Part shown: in pieces, positions 23,248-30,684 of the stretch | Layout of the letters: each line of letters opens with the position of its first letter | How positions within the stretch are numbered: position 1 is the first letter of the stretch | Assembly (NCBI GenBank): GCA_913041495.1 | Contig: CAJWHT010000041.1 | Coordinates: 1 to 32,836 of the forward strand | Origin: an uncultured Desulfobacteraceae bacterium | GTDB taxonomy: Bacteria; Desulfobacterota; Desulfobacteria; Desulfobacterales; Desulfobacteraceae | DNA: 32,836 nt | Direction of reading: 5' to 3' | Made by a program: the position numbers and the translations under genes | Notes under the pieces: generated by a model | Databases searched by the model: none | What the model was told of the DNA's origin: nothing | What the model saw: the letters and a program-made list of their open reading frames with translations, nothing else

Positions 23248-23367
23248 CCCGAATATTTCATGACATTTTGCTTCCGCTCTATAAAAATGTTTTATTTCGA
23301 AATGGTTTCATCAATTTTTTAGCAATTCCATGCAAAGCAAAATGTCACCCTTCGTGAAATATCCGGG
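23248..23367. repeat. 120-bp inverted-repeat element beginning at the stop codon
   Basis: The left arm (23248-23273) starts right after the TAA of the hydrolase-like gene. The right arm is split: 23335-23347 pairs perfectly with its inner 13 nt, and 23355-23367 with its outer 13 nt at 12 of 13 positions, leaving a 7-nt bulge. The interior is AT-rich. A T-rich stretch follows at 23370-23383. It may be a large terminator or a small non-autonomous (MITE-like) element. The following 23384-23513 shows nothing recognisable. Confidence 0.6.
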
Positions 23368-23513
23368 CTGATTTTATTTTTTATCACGTATTCGGTTGGG
23401 CCTCCTGAGTGAACAATACGTTTCATAACGGATAATAGCTGATGGGAATTTCGTCAGTAAACCATAACGGCAACAAACCAATCTCGCCGTTCATCCTTTG
23501 CCCCATGAAAAAT

Positions 23514-23566
23514 AGAACCGCCCTGATCCCCAGGAAAAACCAGCGGGGGCAGGACAGGACGGTTCT
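23514..23566 (-). terminator. REP-like hairpin (copy B), probable terminator of the chemoreceptor gene
   Basis: AGAACCGCCCTG (23514-23525) pairs with CAGGACGGTTCT (23555-23566), 12 bp with one wobble, with an inner CCCC/GGGG stem. In the minus direction it runs into TATTTTT, 17 bp past the chemoreceptor stop. It shares GGACGGTTCT with copy A at 10909-10957. Confidence 0.7.
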
Positions 23567-23582
23567 GTTAATTTTAAAATGT

Positions 23583-25673
23583 TTAGATTTTAAACCGGGC
23601 GGCCATTTCCTGGAGGTCGTCCGAGATCTTGGACAGTTCCCGGGCGTTCTGGCTGACCTGTTCGCTGCTGTGAAGGATACTGTCCGACATTTCGCTGATG
23701 CCGGATACGTCCGAGGCGACGGCGCTGGCTACATCCGAGGTTTCCCCGATGCTGTTGGTGATGTCCTGGCCGGCTTCGGAGGCGGTGTTGATGTTGACCG
23801 AGATCTCCTGGGTGGTGGCGGACTGTTCTTCGATGGCGGCGGCAATGGTGGCGGAAAGGTCGTTTACGTTTTCAACGATGCCGGCCACCTGGTTGATGAT
23901 GTCCACGGTCTGGCCGGTTTCCGACTGGATGCGGCGGATTTCCTCTTTGATTTCTTCGGTGGCGGCGGAGGTCTGGGTGGCCAGGTCTTTGATTTCAGAG
24001 GCCACAACGGCAAAGCCTTTGCCGGCTTCACCGGCCCTGGCAGCTTCGATGGTGGCGTTCAGGGCCAGCAGGTTGGTCTGCTCGGAAATTTCGGTGATGG
24101 TTTCTGTGACCTTACCGATGGCGCGGGCGGCTTCGGCCAAATGATCTACTTTTTCACGGGCCGTCCGGGTCTGGGAGACGGCTTCGTTCGTGGTTTCCCT
24201 GGCAATGGCGGTGTTTTTGGCCACTTCCGAAATGGTGGCGGTCATCTGTTCGGCTGCTGCGGCGACGGTGGACAGGTTCTGGGCGGTTTCTTCCATACCC
24301 ATGGCCACCGAGGCCATGGCGTCGTTCATATTGCCGGCGGCACTGGCCACATGGGTGGAGCGGTCGGAGGCCTGCCGGGCATTGCCGGACATGGTGTCAG
24401 AGACCCGGGTGAGGGTGGCGGCGGCATCGGTCAGGTAGGTGATGCCCTGGCTCAGGCGCTTGATGAGTTCGCCGACACTCCGGGCAATGTCATCCAGATA
24501 GGTGGACAGGTCGCCTAACTCATCATCCCGGACAATGTTGAGACGGGAGGTGAAATCCCCCTGGGACAGGTGCTGGGCAAAGCTGAAGGCTTTGTTCAGG
24601 ACAAAGAGGATCTGGCGGATGATGATAAAGGCCAGGAGGGTGCCGATGAGGATGCCCCCTAAGGCGATGACCAGGAAGATAATTCTGGCCTGCTTATAAC
24701 TTCGGTCGGCGGTGTCCCTGTCGTCTGTGAGGCCCTGCCGGCTGGCGGCCACAAGCTCGGCCATGATGCTTTCGGCCTTTTCAAGGGCGTCCTTTCCTTT
24801 GGTTCTGGAAAGTTCAAAGGCCTTGGAGTTGGAGTTCTCCAGTGCCAGCGCTGTGATTCTATTGTTCACTTCCCCAAATTTGTTGAACAGGTCCTGGGCG
24901 GCCTGGAAATCGGCCTTGGATTTTTTGTTGATCTGGGAGCCCAGGGTTTTAAACTCTTTGGAGATGGGGGCCTTTAGCTGATCCATCCGCTGGACCAGGG
25001 CCTGGGTGGCCTTGGTATCCCGGGAGAGAATCATTGCCTGGGATGCATTTTCCATTTCCCGGATGGAACTGAGGAGCCTTGCGGACTGCTTCATGAGTCC
25101 GCCGACTTCGGCCAGAAGCATGGCGTCGAACAACTGGGTGGCTTCCAGGAATTCTTCTTCGTAATTGGAAAGGACCTTCTGGACATGGTCGCCGATGCTG
25201 GTAATCAGGGGGCCGGCTTCCGTCTGGGCCAGTTGGGCGGCTTTGAAATTGGTGTTGGCCAGGGTGAGTTGGGCAATGGCAGCGTGCACAGACATGAATT
25301 GGGAAAAGGCCTTCTCGAACCGGGAAAGCGTCTGGGTTTCACCGGGTCCTGCAATGGCGGAAAGGGCCTGGATTCTTTCCCGTACACGCTTTTCTGCTGC
25401 GGTGATGAGGGATTCATAGTTGCCCATGACCGCCTCATCCTCTGAGATCAGCATGTTCTTCTCCGACCTGGAGATAAAAAGCAGATCCTTGTTGATGCTT
25501 GTGGCCAGTATGATTTTTTCAGCAGAGCTGTTGACGATCTTGGTAATCTGGCCCCGCATGCCGGATAGCTTCCAGAGCCCCACGGCACTGATGAGAAAGG
25601 CAATAAGGATGAAGATGAGGACTACGGAAGAAAACTTGATTTTAAGACTGACCCTTCTACCCTTCCCTGCCAT
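23583..25673 (-). CDS. Methyl-accepting chemotaxis protein
   Basis: A 696-residue transmembrane chemoreceptor. TM1 spans about residues 12-34 and TM2 about 330-352, enclosing a ~295-residue helical periplasmic sensor of the four-helix or helical-bimodular kind. A HAMP domain follows (about 353-405), then the long cytoplasmic coiled coil with the conserved tip [22 protein letters not shown][12 protein letters not shown] (about 528-562) that contacts CheA/CheW. There is no C-terminal CheR-tethering pentapeptide. The ATG at 25673 is chosen because GGGAGGTG lies just upstream; a TTG at 25688 overlaps that site. It follows prmA but with a 127-bp gap. The ligand is unknown. Confidence 0.95.
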   Translation of the reverse strand: MAGKGRRVSLKIKFSSVVLIFILIAFLISAVGLWKLSGMRGQITKIVNSSAEKIILATSINKDLLFISRSEKNMLISEDEAVMGNYESLITAAEKRVRERIQALSAIAGPGETQTLSRFEKAFSQFMSVHAAIAQLTLANTNFKAAQLAQTEAGPLITSIGDHVQKVLSNYEEEFLEATQLFDAMLLAEVGGLMKQSARLLSSIREMENASQAMILSRDTKATQALVQRMDQLKAPISKEFKTLGSQINKKSKADFQAAQDLFNKFGEVNNRITALALENSNSKAFELSRTKGKDALEKAESIMAELVAASRQGLTDDRDTADRSYKQARIIFLVIALGGILIGTLLAFIIIRQILFVLNKAFSFAQHLSQGDFTSRLNIVRDDELGDLSTYLDDIARSVGELIKRLSQGITYLTDAAATLTRVSDTMSGNARQASDRSTHVASAAGNMNDAMASVAMGMEETAQNLSTVAAAAEQMTATISEVAKNTAIARETTNEAVSQTRTAREKVDHLAEAARAIGKVTETITEISEQTNLLALNATIEAARAGEAGKGFAVVASEIKDLATQTSAATEEIKEEIRRIQSETGQTVDIINQVAGIVENVNDLSATIAAAIEEQSATTQEISVNINTASEAGQDITNSIGETSDVASAVASDVSGISEMSDSILHSSEQVSQNARELSKISDDLQEMAARFKI

Positions 25674-25741
25674 AATCCCACCTCCCAAGCAAACAAATAT
25701 TGAACCTTAAAAATGCAATAAACCACAGATGCCGTCATGAA

Positions 25742-25810
25742 TCAAGGTGCTGCCATGTCCATCATGTCCCGGACGATATCGGTGAGCCGGGCTTTGTTGA
25801 TCAGGGCCAT
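25742..25810 (-). CDS. Possible 22-codon ORF overlapping the prmA stop
   Basis: The ATG at 25810 lies inside the last codons of prmA (shifted frame, 10-nt overlap) and the frame reads MALINKARLTDIVRDMMDMAAP then stop. Overlapping starts of this kind are typical of coupled genes, and the peptide looks amphipathic. It may equally be a remnant of a lost downstream gene or chance. No family is recognised. Confidence 0.25.
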   Translation of the reverse strand: MALINKARLTDIVRDMMDMAAP

Positions 25811-26724
25811 TTGCGGGCCACCAGAAGGGCTTTCCATTCCCCGGTGGTTTTTTCCTTCAGGATCTTGAGCCCCTGTTGCACCAGGGCAGCACGGACGTCG
25901 GGGAGGCGTTCCTGGATAATTCCGGAAAGAATGGCAGTGCCGTTTGGGGCCATCCGTTCCCGGATATCCCCGCAGATATCAACGATGACCTGGGCAATGA
26001 TGTTGGCCACAATCATGTCGTAGGGCGTCGCCGGAATCCGGTCCAAAGTGGTGGCGGCCAGAGTGTAAGTGTCTGCGGGAATGGCATTTTTCTCCAGGTT
26101 GTCGCGTGTGATGTCAACGGCCACAGGGTCAGTATCGATCCCGGTGAGGGTGGCCGCCCCTAACCCTGCGGCGGCGATCATCAGTATCCCGGAGCCGCAT
26201 CCCACGTCCAGAACTGATTGCCCCGGGCGCAGGGTTTCATCAATCAGTTCAAGGCACATGGCGGTGGTGGGGTGGGTGCCGGTGCCGAATGCCATGCCGG
26301 GATCGATATGAATAACGATCTCCCCGGGTGAGGATTCATAGGGTTTCCACTCGGGCTTGACCACGATCCGGTCGGTGATCCGGGTGACGTTGAAGTAGTC
26401 CTTCCAGGCGTCCGCCCAGTCCTTTTCGTCCACCAGTTCGATTTTCGGGGTGACCTCGATGCCTGCATCCGCAAGGGTGGCCAGCTTCTCCTCTATTTGG
26501 GAGATGATCAGATCCGAAGAATCAATATCCGGCAGATAGCCGATAATGGCGTTTGTATCCGGCAGGGGCAGGGTCTTCGTGCCGAATCCTTCATCCGGTT
26601 CCGGGATGGGGATATCACACACCACCCCTTTCAGGTTGAAGGAAAAAAATACGTGGCAGATCAGCTCTTCCGCCAGATCAATGTTGGGGCTGGTAAAGTC
26701 AGCCTTAAGTTTCTTGAATTTCAT
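25801..26724 (-). CDS. prmA: Ribosomal protein L11 methyltransferase PrmA
   Basis: A 307-residue SAM-dependent methyltransferase (E. coli PrmA is 293) that trimethylates ribosomal protein L11. The N-terminal L11-recognition part is followed by HIDPGMAFGTGTHPTTAMCLELI, the diagnostic PrmA linker motif, then SAM motif I SVLDVGCGSGILMIAAAGLGA (about residues 169-189), GIDTDPVAVD (motif II) and DMIVANIIAQV. It sits divergently from the periplasmic sulfite-oxidase-like gene with overlapping promoters. A second PrmA-like gene lies at 29441-30268. Confidence 0.93.
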   Translation of the reverse strand: MKFKKLKADFTSPNIDLAEELICHVFFSFNLKGVVCDIPIPEPDEGFGTKTLPLPDTNAIIGYLPDIDSSDLIISQIEEKLATLADAGIEVTPKIELVDEKDWADAWKDYFNVTRITDRIVVKPEWKPYESSPGEIVIHIDPGMAFGTGTHPTTAMCLELIDETLRPGQSVLDVGCGSGILMIAAAGLGAATLTGIDTDPVAVDITRDNLEKNAIPADTYTLAATTLDRIPATPYDMIVANIIAQVIVDICGDIRERMAPNGTAILSGIIQERLPDVRAALVQQGLKILKEKTTGEWKALLVARKWP

Positions 26725-26752
26725 GGGGAGTTAAGTCTTTCTTGAATTTTAT
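26705..26752. repeat. Short tandem duplication covering the prmA start
   Basis: TTAAGTTTCTTGAATTTCAT (26705-26724) recurs at 26731-26752 with a 2-nt insertion and one change. The first copy is the beginning of prmA; in the second copy the ATG has become ATA. Confidence 0.6.
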
Positions 26753-26791
26753 ATGGAAAAAGATTATTTTGCATAATCCTTTTAATGTCAA
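26742..26791. promoter_or_regulatory. Overlapping divergent promoters of prmA and the sensor operon
   Basis: Minus: TTGACA (26786-26791), 17-bp spacer, AATAAT (26763-26768) for prmA. Plus: TTGAAT (26742-26747), 17-bp spacer, TATTTT (26765-26770) for the gene at 26792. The two -10 boxes overlap, so the promoters should compete. The minus promoter is the stronger match. Confidence 0.6.
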
Positions 26792-27742
26792 ATGCAAAAT
26801 GTATCAGGCGGGATAAGTTTGTTCAGACCCATACTCAAATCATATACTGTTTTTATTATGTTTATCTGTGTCTTGTCGGCTTGGGTGACCCCTGAATCGG
26901 TGGTGGCAATGCATCAGATCAACATCGTGGATACGGACACCGTATGGCCGGACAGCCGGACGGTGGATATTAATGATCTGCGCAGCGCTTCAGAGACGCT
27001 GGAAACAATAGATCCCAACTTTACTGCCGATGGTGCCACCCGGTTTACCGGTGTCAGGCTGTCAAGGCTGATGTCTTTGACCGGGACGGACGGCAGCCGC
27101 GGGCTGACGGTGATCGGTGCGGATCAATACGTGGGGTTTTTATCTCACGAGCGTTTGGCGCAGGGGTTTTTGGTGTGGGAGATGGACAACGGACCCATCC
27201 ACGGTCTCAAGGGCGGGCCGCTTAAGATCATGTTCCCCGAATCCGCCGGTGTCCATCTTTCCTGCTACACCTGGTACGTTAAAACCCTGGTGGCAGGGCC
27301 TGTGGAGCGGGCCGTGCTGCCGGTGACAGTGATGGGGCAAAGAACCCGGCATACCGTAAAACAGATGCTGTCGCATGCCGTTCCCATTGACCCGTCCCTG
27401 TTTTCCATTGCCCAGGGCTGCAGAAATGAATTCAAGGGATTCAAGCAGGCACCTTCAGTATCTGCGGTGCCCTTGTCTTACTTTTTACCTTTGGGCGGGA
27501 CCTTTGCAGAACAGGTGACGGCCATTGAATTCAAATCCTTTTCCGGGCCCACCATCACCCTGTCACAGGTGTTGCTGGATTATCCCGTATACATCATGCT
27601 GGCCTGTGACGGCCGCCTCCTCCACCCCGCACTGGGCGGACCTTTTTCCGTGGTGTTTCCGGTGGAAAAGCATCCCGGGCTCCAGGACATGGTGCCTGAA
27701 TCCGGTGCATTGTTCTTCCTGCAAGAAATCGTGGTCCGCTGA
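26792..27742 (+). CDS. Exported protein with tandem degenerate sulfite-oxidase-like (molybdopterin-binding) domains
   Basis: A 316-residue protein with an N-terminal signal sequence (hydrophobic residues about 15-35, likely cleavage after ...ESVVA). Two repeats resemble the oxidoreductase molybdopterin-binding fold: FTGVRLSRLM with LKGGPLKIMFPESAGVHLSCYTWYVKTL (first), and ITLSQVLLDYPVYIMLACDGRLLHPALGGPFSVVFPVEK (second). The cysteine that coordinates Mo in true enzymes, normally just before the FTGV strand, is missing in both repeats, so a non-catalytic, ligand-sensing role is likely. Only 1 nt separates it from the histidine kinase gene. The start is uncertain: no Shine-Dalgarno precedes the ATG, and a TTG at 26819 follows a GGCGGGA sequence. 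Confidence 0.65.
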   Translation: MQNVSGGISLFRPILKSYTVFIMFICVLSAWVTPESVVAMHQINIVDTDTVWPDSRTVDINDLRSASETLETIDPNFTADGATRFTGVRLSRLMSLTGTDGSRGLTVIGADQYVGFLSHERLAQGFLVWEMDNGPIHGLKGGPLKIMFPESAGVHLSCYTWYVKTLVAGPVERAVLPVTVMGQRTRHTVKQMLSHAVPIDPSLFSIAQGCRNEFKGFKQAPSVSAVPLSYFLPLGGTFAEQVTAIEFKSFSGPTITLSQVLLDYPVYIMLACDGRLLHPALGGPFSVVFPVEKHPGLQDMVPESGALFFLQEIVVR

Positions 27743-27743
27743 T

Positions 27744-29423
27744 ATGGCAGCCCCCCGCAACCTCCAGGCCAAACTGCTGGTATCCGTGTGCATCATCGTA
27801 TCGGTGACGGTATCGGTGCTGAGTATCCTGGTGTTCTACATGGAAAAAAAACGGGTCCAGGCCCATGAGCTGGAGCGTATCTTTTACAAGGCCGATGCCA
27901 TGAAAAAACGTCTGGGGCACCTCATGTACGGGAAGAACTGGCGGTACCTCATGATGACCCTGTCCAATGCCAAAACGGCGGATCCTTCCCTGCTTTTTTT
28001 TGCGGTGACGGACCCGGAGGGCCGTGTGCTGGCGGCAGACGACGAAACCCTGGTGGGCAAGGCCTTTGAGCGGACGCAGCCCCTGGCGCCGGCAAATCCG
28101 CTTGTCCGGAAACCGGCCTCACCGGACGGTGATGCCGGGATGGGGGCGTTCAGTATTTTCCTGTCCAGGTTTTTCCCGACCGGACCCCCGGCGGCTGTCC
28201 ATAAGGGAGAAGTCGTCTTTGAAGTGATCTACGACATCGTCTACCTCAACCAGCCCATGGGGACGCTGCGCGCCGGATACAGCCGGGCGGACATGAACCG
28301 TCACCTGAAGGTGCTTCTCCTGAGCATGCTGGGAACAGGGGTACTGATTCTGCTGGCCATCATACTGATGATCTATCTTGTGATCCGGCGGCACATGGTC
28401 CCCATCGAATCCTTCGTGGCCCAGTTGTCCGGGCTGGATTTCAGCCGTGAGGGCCGCAGTGTCAGGGACAGCCTGTCTGCATTCCCCTTAGATGAGAACC
28501 CGAAGGAAACCCAGGATGTCCGGCAGCTCAAACAGGCGTTCCGGCATATCCGGGATCAATTTGTCCGGTCTTGGGACCAGTTGGAAAACCATCGCACCAA
28601 CCTGTCCCAGATCGTTGATGAACGCACCGCCGCCCTGAACGCCTCCAACGAGCAGCTCAGCCGCCAGATCAAAGAGCGCAAAGAGATCGAATCCCGGCTG
28701 CTCACGGTTCAAAAGCTTGAGGCCATCGGGACCCTTGCCGGCGGTGTGGCCCATGAGTTCAATAACCTGTTCATGGCCATTACAGGCTATGCCACGCTGA
28801 TCCAGAAACGGTCGGAACCCGGGCATCCGAATATTGAGATGGCCGAAAAGATCCGCAGGCTCGTGGAAAACGGTTCCCGGTCGGTCCAGCAGCTTTTGGG
28901 GTTTGCCAGGAGCGGAAAGTATTCCCCGGGGCCGCTGAACCTGAACGAGATACTCAGGGGCAGCCTGGTGATCCTGGCAAGCTCCCGGAAAAAAATGTCC
29001 GTGGAGGCCGATTATGCCACCGATCTCTGGATGGTTTATGCAGACCGGTCCCAGATGGAGCAGGTGGTCATGAACCTGTTGCTCAACGCGGCCGATGCCA
29101 TAGAGGGCCAGGGAAATATCCGGGTGAAAACCCGGAATCACGAACTGAAAGAGTTCCAGGTCTCCCTGGAGAAAACCGTGTCCGGAAAGTTTATATGCTT
29201 TTCCGTCGTTGATGACGGGCCGGGAATCCCGCCGGAAATCCAGCCCCGGATCTTTGATCCCTTTTTTACCACCAAGGAATTGGGCAAGGGGTCAGGCATG
29301 GGCCTGGCATCGGTTTTCGGGATTACCGAGAACCACGGCGGCTTTGCCATGGCGGAAAGTGAACCGGGCCGTGGCGCCACTTTCAGCGTCTATCTTCCCG
29401 CCCTTGCCGATACCCCGTCCTGA
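27744..29423 (+). CDS. Membrane sensor histidine kinase
   Basis: A 559-residue orthodox histidine kinase. TM1 about residues 11-33, a periplasmic sensor about 34-188, TM2 about 190-214, a HAMP-like and coiled-coil linker to about 315, then HisKA with GGVAHEFNN (His337) and HATPase with the N-box (Asn444/Asn448), DDGPGIP (490-496), DPFFTT and GKGSGMGL (515-522). All catalytic boxes are intact. There is no receiver domain and no response regulator gene adjacent, so its partner is elsewhere. The ATG at 27744 is 1 nt after the previous stop, arguing for translational coupling with the exported protein, which probably acts as its periplasmic partner. Confidence 0.9.
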   Translation: MAAPRNLQAKLLVSVCIIVSVTVSVLSILVFYMEKKRVQAHELERIFYKADAMKKRLGHLMYGKNWRYLMMTLSNAKTADPSLLFFAVTDPEGRVLAADDETLVGKAFERTQPLAPANPLVRKPASPDGDAGMGAFSIFLSRFFPTGPPAAVHKGEVVFEVIYDIVYLNQPMGTLRAGYSRADMNRHLKVLLLSMLGTGVLILLAIILMIYLVIRRHMVPIESFVAQLSGLDFSREGRSVRDSLSAFPLDENPKETQDVRQLKQAFRHIRDQFVRSWDQLENHRTNLSQIVDERTAALNASNEQLSRQIKERKEIESRLLTVQKLEAIGTLAGGVAHEFNNLFMAITGYATLIQKRSEPGHPNIEMAEKIRRLVENGSRSVQQLLGFARSGKYSPGPLNLNEILRGSLVILASSRKKMSVEADYATDLWMVYADRSQMEQVVMNLLLNAADAIEGQGNIRVKTRNHELKEFQVSLEKTVSGKFICFSVVDDGPGIPPEIQPRIFDPFFTTKELGKGSGMGLASVFGITENHGGFAMAESEPGRGATFSVYLPALADTPS

Positions 29424-29440
29424 CCTGCAAAGAAAATCCT

Positions 29441-30268
29441 ATGAAAAATCCCTACGAACACCTGTACATCTATAATTTTGACCGGACTCCGGTCCTGGAT
29501 AAAGCCATTGAATCCCACGACAATTTTCTGGGGAACTGGGAGGAGGACGGCACCGCATTTCTTTTCTTTTCCGCCCCTGCGGACAGCCTTGTGAGCGGCC
29601 TTGCGGCGCGGAACCCGGATACCGTCCTGGTGGACCGCTACGAGATGAGCTGCGAAGACTGGCACGGTGACCGCATTGAACCCTACCGGGTGGAGAACCT
29701 TTGCATCGCACCGCCCTGGGAGCGCCCGGACAGGGATGAGATGGGGGCGGATGACCATGAAGTGCTTTTAGACCCCGGCGTGGTGTTCGGCACAGGCCGC
29801 CACCAGACCACAGAGGATTGCCTCACCCTGATCCACAGGGTCTGCACCCGGGAATCCATCGACCGGGTGGTGGATATCGGCACCGGCACCGGCCTGCTCT
29901 CTTTAGGCGCCGCCGCCCTGGGCTGTTCTAAGGTCCTGGCCTGCGATTTCAACCTTCTGGCGGTGAAGACCACCCTTAAAAATATCCGGCTTAACCGGTT
30001 CGAATCCCAGGTCCTGGCCTTCCAGGCCCGGGGAGAAGATTTGATGGATATCCCCTGCGATCTTCTGGTGGCCAATATCCACTACGACGTGATGCAGCAC
30101 ATCATCGCCCATGAAGGTTTCCTTGGCAAACCCTGGTTTATCCTCTCGGGCCTGCTCAACTCGGAGGCCCGGAAGGTCATGGATTTTTTAAAACCCCTGC
30201 CGGTACATGTGATTGAACGCCGCTGCCCGGACGGCATCTGGAATACCATCCTGGGCAGGCGTCTTTAA
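29441..30268 (+). CDS. PrmA-like SAM-dependent methyltransferase (second copy type)
   Basis: A 275-residue methyltransferase related to PrmA but distinct from the prmA in this window. It retains LLDPGVVFGTGRHQTTEDCL (FGTG-x-H-x-TT, residues 116-124), SAM motif I VVDIGTGTGLLSLGAAALG (about 143-161), CDFN (motif II) and LLVANIHYDVM. The N-terminal ~105 residues differ from the PrmA L11-binding domain (YNFDRTPVLDKAIESHDNFLGNW; EMSCEDWHGDRIEPYRVENL). The target is probably a protein but not necessarily L11. It begins 17 bp after the histidine kinase gene and appears to be in its operon. Confidence 0.78.
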   Translation: MKNPYEHLYIYNFDRTPVLDKAIESHDNFLGNWEEDGTAFLFFSAPADSLVSGLAARNPDTVLVDRYEMSCEDWHGDRIEPYRVENLCIAPPWERPDRDEMGADDHEVLLDPGVVFGTGRHQTTEDCLTLIHRVCTRESIDRVVDIGTGTGLLSLGAAALGCSKVLACDFNLLAVKTTLKNIRLNRFESQVLAFQARGEDLMDIPCDLLVANIHYDVMQHIIAHEGFLGKPWFILSGLLNSEARKVMDFLKPLPVHVIERRCPDGIWNTILGRRL

Positions 30269-30286
30269 ACGTATACGTCGGTTGAT

Positions 30287-30673
30287 TTAGGTCTCTTCGC
30301 GTTCTGCCAGCACCGCCTTCAGGGCGGCCAGGGCCGTATTGGCCGCCGGCACCCCGCCGTAGATGCTGGTCTGAAAGATCACCTCGGCAATCTCCTGGGC
30401 CGTACAGCCCACGTTCAAGGCGGCATGGATGTGGAGTTTCAGCTCCTCGGGTTTGGACAGCACGGTCAGTGCCGCCACGGTGATGAGCTGCCGGGTGGTA
30501 TGGGGAATCTTTTCCCGGGCGTACATCTGGCCGGTGATGTACAGGGACATGTCTTTGGCCAGTTCCGGGTCAAAGTGCCGCCACAGGTTGTACGGCTTGT
30601 CCTCGTCCTTCACCGTGGAAAAGTAGAGTTTGGCCGTTTTTCCCGTCTTTTTTGCAATCTCTTTGGGATCCAT
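30287..30673 (-). CDS. Carboxymuconolactone decarboxylase (CMD/AhpD-like) family protein
   Basis: A 128-residue all-helical protein of the CMD family: TTRQLITVAALTVLSKPEELKLHIHAALNVGCTAQEIAEVIFQTSIYGGVPAANTALAAL is the complete family core. It has one cysteine in GCTAQE rather than the AhpD CxxC pair, so peroxidase-type activity is unlikely. Members include PcaC decarboxylases and many proteins of unknown role. The ATG at 30673 is chosen because AGAGGA precedes it and the family N-terminus (MDPKEIAKK) starts there. It follows the acyl-CoA dehydrogenase by 11 bp and is last in the operon, implying a role in the same acyl-CoA pathway. Confidence 0.82.
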   Translation of the reverse strand: MDPKEIAKKTGKTAKLYFSTVKDEDKPYNLWRHFDPELAKDMSLYITGQMYAREKIPHTTRQLITVAALTVLSKPEELKLHIHAALNVGCTAQEIAEVIFQTSIYGGVPAANTALAALKAVLAEREET

Positions 30674-30684
30674 TGGGTTTCCTC

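Noticed and set aside
23442-24518. Long plus-strand glycine-rich open frame (358 codons)
   Set aside because: It is the antisense image of the chemoreceptor coiled-coil region, has no ribosome binding site and low-complexity composition.
29997-30008. GGTTCGAATCCC, resembling a tRNA T-loop
   Set aside because: It lies inside the PrmA-like coding frame and no acceptor or anticodon stem can be built around it.
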